Below are positions 14,161 through 15,566 of a stretch of 15,566 bases of DNA, piece after piece; position 1 is the stretch's first letter, and every line of letters starts with the position of its first letter. Origin of the DNA: an uncultured Spirochaetaceae bacterium. GTDB taxonomy: Bacteria > Spirochaetota > Spirochaetia > Treponematales > Treponemataceae. The position numbers and the translations under genes were made by a program. Under the pieces are notes generated by a model. That model made no database searches. It was not told where the DNA came from and saw only the letters and a list, made by a program, of their open reading frames with translations. Location of the stretch: NCBI GenBank assembly GCA_902797925.1, contig CADBUT010000073.1, positions 1 to 15,566 of the forward strand, read 5' to 3'.

Positions 14161-15566
14161 ATGTCGGCAAGAAAATATGTATGCAGTGTCTGCGGCTACG
14201 AATTTGATGCAGAAGTTGCGGCAAAATATTATTGCTTAGACAATCCTTTAGACTTTGATGATGTACCTGCTGACTGGCGTTGTCCTGTCTGCGGCTACAC
14301 AAAAGAAGTTTTTGTTCCGTCTGAAAATGACAGCCTTTTTGAAAATATTCCCCTTCAACATAGAAAACAATTTATAGAAGAAATTAAACGTGCGTCTGCT
14401 TCTGTTAAAACGGAAAAGACTGGCGAAAACGGAGATTTTTTAATGAAAGAGCAGGCTGTTGCTCATTTAAAGAACATAATTCTGCCATACTGGAATAAGC
14501 TTGCCGATTTTGAGCGCGGCGGTTTTTACGGCTATGTCGGCCATGATTTGCGCGTAAACAAGAACGCACAGAAAGGCGTAATCTTGCACAGCCGTATTCT
14601 GTGGTTTTATTCAACTGTTTACAATACAATCGGCGGCGAGCAGAACAAAAAGCTTGCTGACCACGCCTATGAGTTTCTGACCAAATATTGCTTTGACCGC
14701 GAAAACGGCGGACTTTTCTGGATGATGAATGCGGACGGCTCTTGCGCTGACAGTACGAAGAACACATACAATCAGGCGTTCGGCATTTATGCGCTTGCCG
14801 CTTATGCTGAAGCAACCGGCCGCAAAGAAGCTCTGCGCCACGCTTACGAGCTTTTTGAGTGCATAGAAGCTTACTGCACAGATTTTTACGGCTATCTTGA
14901 AGCTTTCAGCGCGGACTGGAAGAAGCCGGTTGAAAGTGCAATCTGCGACCAGGGTGTTGTTGCCGACAAGACGATGAACACGCTGCTTCATCTGCTTGAA
15001 GCTTACACTGCGCTTCTTGATGTTGATTCACATCCGCGCGTTGCACAAAAGCTTAAGAATATACTGATTCTTTTTAGCGAAAAGCTTTATTACGATGATT
15101 TTGAGCGGCTTGAGGTTTTCTTTGACGAGAAGATGAATCCGCTCGGCGACATTCATTCTTATGGGCACGACATTGAGGCAAGCTGGCTGCTCGACAGAGC
15201 TTGCGAAGTGCTTGAAAATCATATTGAGCTTTTCGGCAAGTCTGAAATTCCGCTGCTCAAAGCGCTTATTTCAGACACGCGCGCGTATACGAGCGTGCTT
15301 GCAAAGAAAATCCTTGAATGTGCTTTCATGAACGATTCGCTTTGCAACGAAGCGCGCGGCGAGCGCACAGGAACAACAAAAGTTGACAAGACGCGCATCT
15401 GGTGGGTTCAGGCTGAAGCGGTCGTCGGCTTTTACAACGAATATCAGAAGCACGGTTCTTCGCCGTTCAAAGATGCGGCGGAGCGCGTGTTCAAATATAT
15501 CGAAAATTATGTGGTTGACAAACGCCCCGGCAGCGAATGGTTCGGCTACTTGAACGAAGACGGAAC
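14161..15566 (+). CDS. Rubredoxin domain fused in frame to cellobiose 2-epimerase (AGE family), 3' end off window
   Basis: One frame is open for 468 codons from ATG 14161 (GGAGG 4 nt upstream) to the window edge. Residues 1-56 are a rubredoxin: C8-x2-C11-GY, then FDDVPADWRCPVCGY with C41 and C44, all four iron ligands present. Residues about 57-94 are a charged linker. From residue 95 the sequence is an N-acylglucosamine/cellobiose 2-epimerase (GGFYGYV, GVILHSRILW, SYGHDIEASWLL, RIWWVQAEAVVGF). From memory of Ruminococcus albus CE numbering, its catalytic residues R52, H184, H243, E246, W249, W304 and E308 correspond to R145, H277, H336, E339, W342, W415 and E419. The last catalytic His falls beyond the window. 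The epimerase interconverts beta-1,4-linked glucose and mannose at the reducing end. The domain pairing is odd; see the junction entry. Confidence 0.87.
   Translation, partial: MSARKYVCSVCGYEFDAEVAAKYYCLDNPLDFDDVPADWRCPVCGYTKEVFVPSENDSLFENIPLQHRKQFIEEIKRASASVKTEKTGENGDFLMKEQAVAHLKNIILPYWNKLADFERGGFYGYVGHDLRVNKNAQKGVILHSRILWFYSTVYNTIGGEQNKKLADHAYEFLTKYCFDRENGGLFWMMNADGSCADSTKNTYNQAFGIYALAAYAEATGRKEALRHAYELFECIEAYCTDFYGYLEAFSADWKKPVESAICDQGVVADKTMNTLLHLLEAYTALLDVDSHPRVAQKLKNILILFSEKLYYDDFERLEVFFDEKMNPLGDIHSYGHDIEASWLLDRACEVLENHIELFGKSEIPLLKALISDTRAYTSVLAKKILECAFMNDSLCNEARGERTGTTKVDKTRIWWVQAEAVVGFYNEYQKHGSSPFKDAAERVFKYIENYVVDKRPGSEWFGYLNEDG
14431..14445 (+). other. Fusion junction: GGAG, T6 run and out-of-frame TAATG
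   Basis: GGAG (14431-14434) precedes ATG 14443, the normal start of a stand-alone epimerase, by 8 nt. A run of six T (14436-14441) runs into TAATG (14441-14445). In the present phase the codons read GAT TTT TTA ATG with no stop. One T fewer would put TAA in the rubredoxin frame, overlapping the epimerase ATG. Internal initiation at 14443 could also give free epimerase. Confidence 0.7.

Noticed and set aside
14405..14991. Minus-strand frames of 136 and 126 codons
   Set aside because: They lie antisense to the continuous rubredoxin-epimerase frame, which has clear domain motifs; the antisense frames have none.

Overview
The window looks like chromosomal DNA of a gut- or rumen-type treponeme (Spirochaetota). 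This is inference from gene content: a Tp0624-like OmpA-family protein, a lytic transglycosylase, TPR lipoproteins with a relaxed spirochaetal lipobox, leucine biosynthesis (absent from pathogenic treponemes), and a cellobiose-2-epimerase-type enzyme typical of plant-fibre communities. I see no insertion sequence, phage gene, CRISPR array or rRNA.

Left part (1-4724): a leftward secreted protein with a long Gln/Pro-rich linker (3' end off the window) is divergent from leuA. Between the leuA promoter and leuA lies a complete-looking classical attenuator: a 20-codon leader peptide with three consecutive Leu codons, a protector pairing, an antiterminator pairing and a strong intrinsic terminator. 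leuA is followed by 5-formyltetrahydrofolate cyclo-ligase and an unrecognised 199-aa coiled-coil-like protein.

Middle (4725-11600): tRNA-Asn(GUU) with its own promoter and terminator is followed by short 11-bp repeats. A leftward MATE exporter comes next, then a small rightward 34-codon ORF with its own ribosome site and terminator. A leftward cell-envelope cluster follows, in transcription order: TPR lipoprotein, MltD-like transglycosylase with two LysM domains, OmpA-family protein, and a metallo-beta-lactamase-fold enzyme. Junctions are tight (ATGA overlap, 70-nt gap, TAAGTG abutment), so this is probably one operon.

Right part (11601-15566): a two-gene rightward operon encodes a small polytopic membrane protein and a secreted TPR protein (TAATG overlap). 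It is followed by a gene in which a rubredoxin domain reads in frame into a cellobiose 2-epimerase domain. The epimerase's normal start codon is still present, preceded by GGAG, a T6 run and an out-of-frame TAATG stop/start, so the locus looks like two coupled genes joined by a one-base phase change.

Across the window, four promoter-proximal reading frames (leu leader peptide, the 4125 gene, the MATE gene and the TPR lipoprotein) have no Shine-Dalgarno sequence and have a -10 hexamer ending 6-7 nt before the ATG, so they are predicted to be leaderless. Most other starts carry GGAG/GAGG-type ribosome sites; the GTG start of the MBL-fold gene has no convincing one.
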